From assembly GCA_012103575.1 (NCBI GenBank), contig WLWN01000001.1:1628176-1676537 (forward strand): DNA of 48,362 nt, written 5' to 3'. Below the pieces are notes generated by a model. The model ran no database searches and was not told the origin of the DNA. It was given only the letters and a program-made list of their open reading frames with translations. Origin of the DNA: Kiritimatiellia bacterium (GTDB lineage Bacteria > Verrucomicrobiota > Kiritimatiellia > WLWN01). Position numbers and translations under genes: made by a program. Shown here in pieces: positions 48,219 to 48,362 of this stretch; position 1 is the stretch's first letter, and each line of letters opens with the position of its first letter.

Positions 48219-48362
48219 ATGAAAAAGACTTCTAAAATGTCTCCGACCTCTTCACCCTCAATCACCCACCCCGATACAGCGGGTATTGATGTAGGCTCTG
48301 AAGAACATTATGTCGCCGTACCTGAAGATCGTGACCAACAACCCGTACGCCATTTCGGCTGC
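48219..48362 (+). CDS. IS110-family transposase, N-terminal part (runs off the window)
   Basis: 48 codons visible. After a Ser/Thr/Pro-rich leader, TAGIDVGSEEHYVAVPEDR is the typical first-Asp motif of the RuvC-like DEDD domain of IS110. The remainder lies beyond the window. Confidence 0.85.
   Translation, partial: MKKTSKMSPTSSPSITHPDTAGIDVGSEEHYVAVPEDRDQQPVRHFGC

Noticed and set aside
1..48362. CRISPR array or prophage
   Set aside because: No regularly spaced direct repeats and no phage structural genes seen; the repeats present are IS ends and the palindromic MITE.

Overview
This is a piece of a Gram-negative bacterial chromosome with a middling GC content, heavily colonised by insertion sequences. 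Evidence for Gram-negative: a PspA envelope-stress operon, lipoprotein signal sequences, LipB/GcvH, an FxsA-type membrane protein and a SurA/PrsA-like foldase. Core genes include sucA-sucB-lpd, lysA, dapA, dapB, folK, panB, panC and serC, plus a fused MoaD-MoeB-rhodanese. I cannot assign a phylum from the sequence alone.

Layout. (1) 1-4.7 kb is an insertion-sequence graveyard: an IS4-type element with perfect ends and a 9-bp target duplication, split by an IS630 copy; an integrase-core (rve) transposase with one nonsense codon; and a decayed IS5-type gene. (2) 4.7-7.6 kb holds a long FG-GAP/UnbV repeat gene broken by one TAG and a sulfotransferase stub. (3) 7.85-9.5 kb is the first IS1380 copy, which truncates a K+-channel-like gene. 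(4) 9.5-15.8 kb is a minus-strand operon like E. coli yjfIJKL: DUF2170, PspA, DUF4178, DUF350, two small membrane proteins, a membrane-anchored spermidine-synthase-like protein, another membrane protein and the channel. (5) 16.0-19.5 kb is a plus-strand sulfur-transfer cluster: JAMM protease, MoaD-MoeB-rhodanese fusion, tandem rhodanese and a small protein. (6) 19.4-24.9 kb carries lipB, gcvH, tRNA-Cys and then panC, panB, folK and dapB. (7) 24.9-31.6 kb is an accessory block between dapB and dapA: the second IS1380 copy, a YefM-YoeB toxin-antitoxin pair, a small membrane protein, and an IS630 copy split by IS30. (8) 31.6-42.2 kb is the metabolic run fxsA-serC-sucA-sucB-lpd-lysA-[IS30]-dapA, all on the minus strand. 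(9) 42.3-48.4 kb contains tRNA-Tyr, a frameshifted lipoprotein gene, a lipase-maturation-factor-like gene with two TAGs, rdgB, a PPIase lipoprotein gene with two TAGs, a decayed HEPN/MNT pair and the start of an IS110 transposase.

Metabolically, dapA, dapB and lysA give diaminopimelate and lysine; panB and panC give pantothenate; folK serves folate; SucA, SucB and Lpd form 2-oxoglutarate dehydrogenase. SucB and GcvH carry lipoyl groups that LipB can supply. The run fxsA...lysA-dapA-dapB-folK-panB-panC looks like one ancestral gene run that mobile DNA has split.

The most interesting items are: a 163-bp fully palindromic repeat present three times, whose ends match the IS1380 ends and whose tip is a two-way terminator-like hairpin; the PspA/DUF350/aminopropyltransferase operon; the JAMM/MoaD-MoeB cluster in which the sulfur-carrier diglycine is buried inside a fusion; and several otherwise undamaged genes broken only by in-frame TAG codons.
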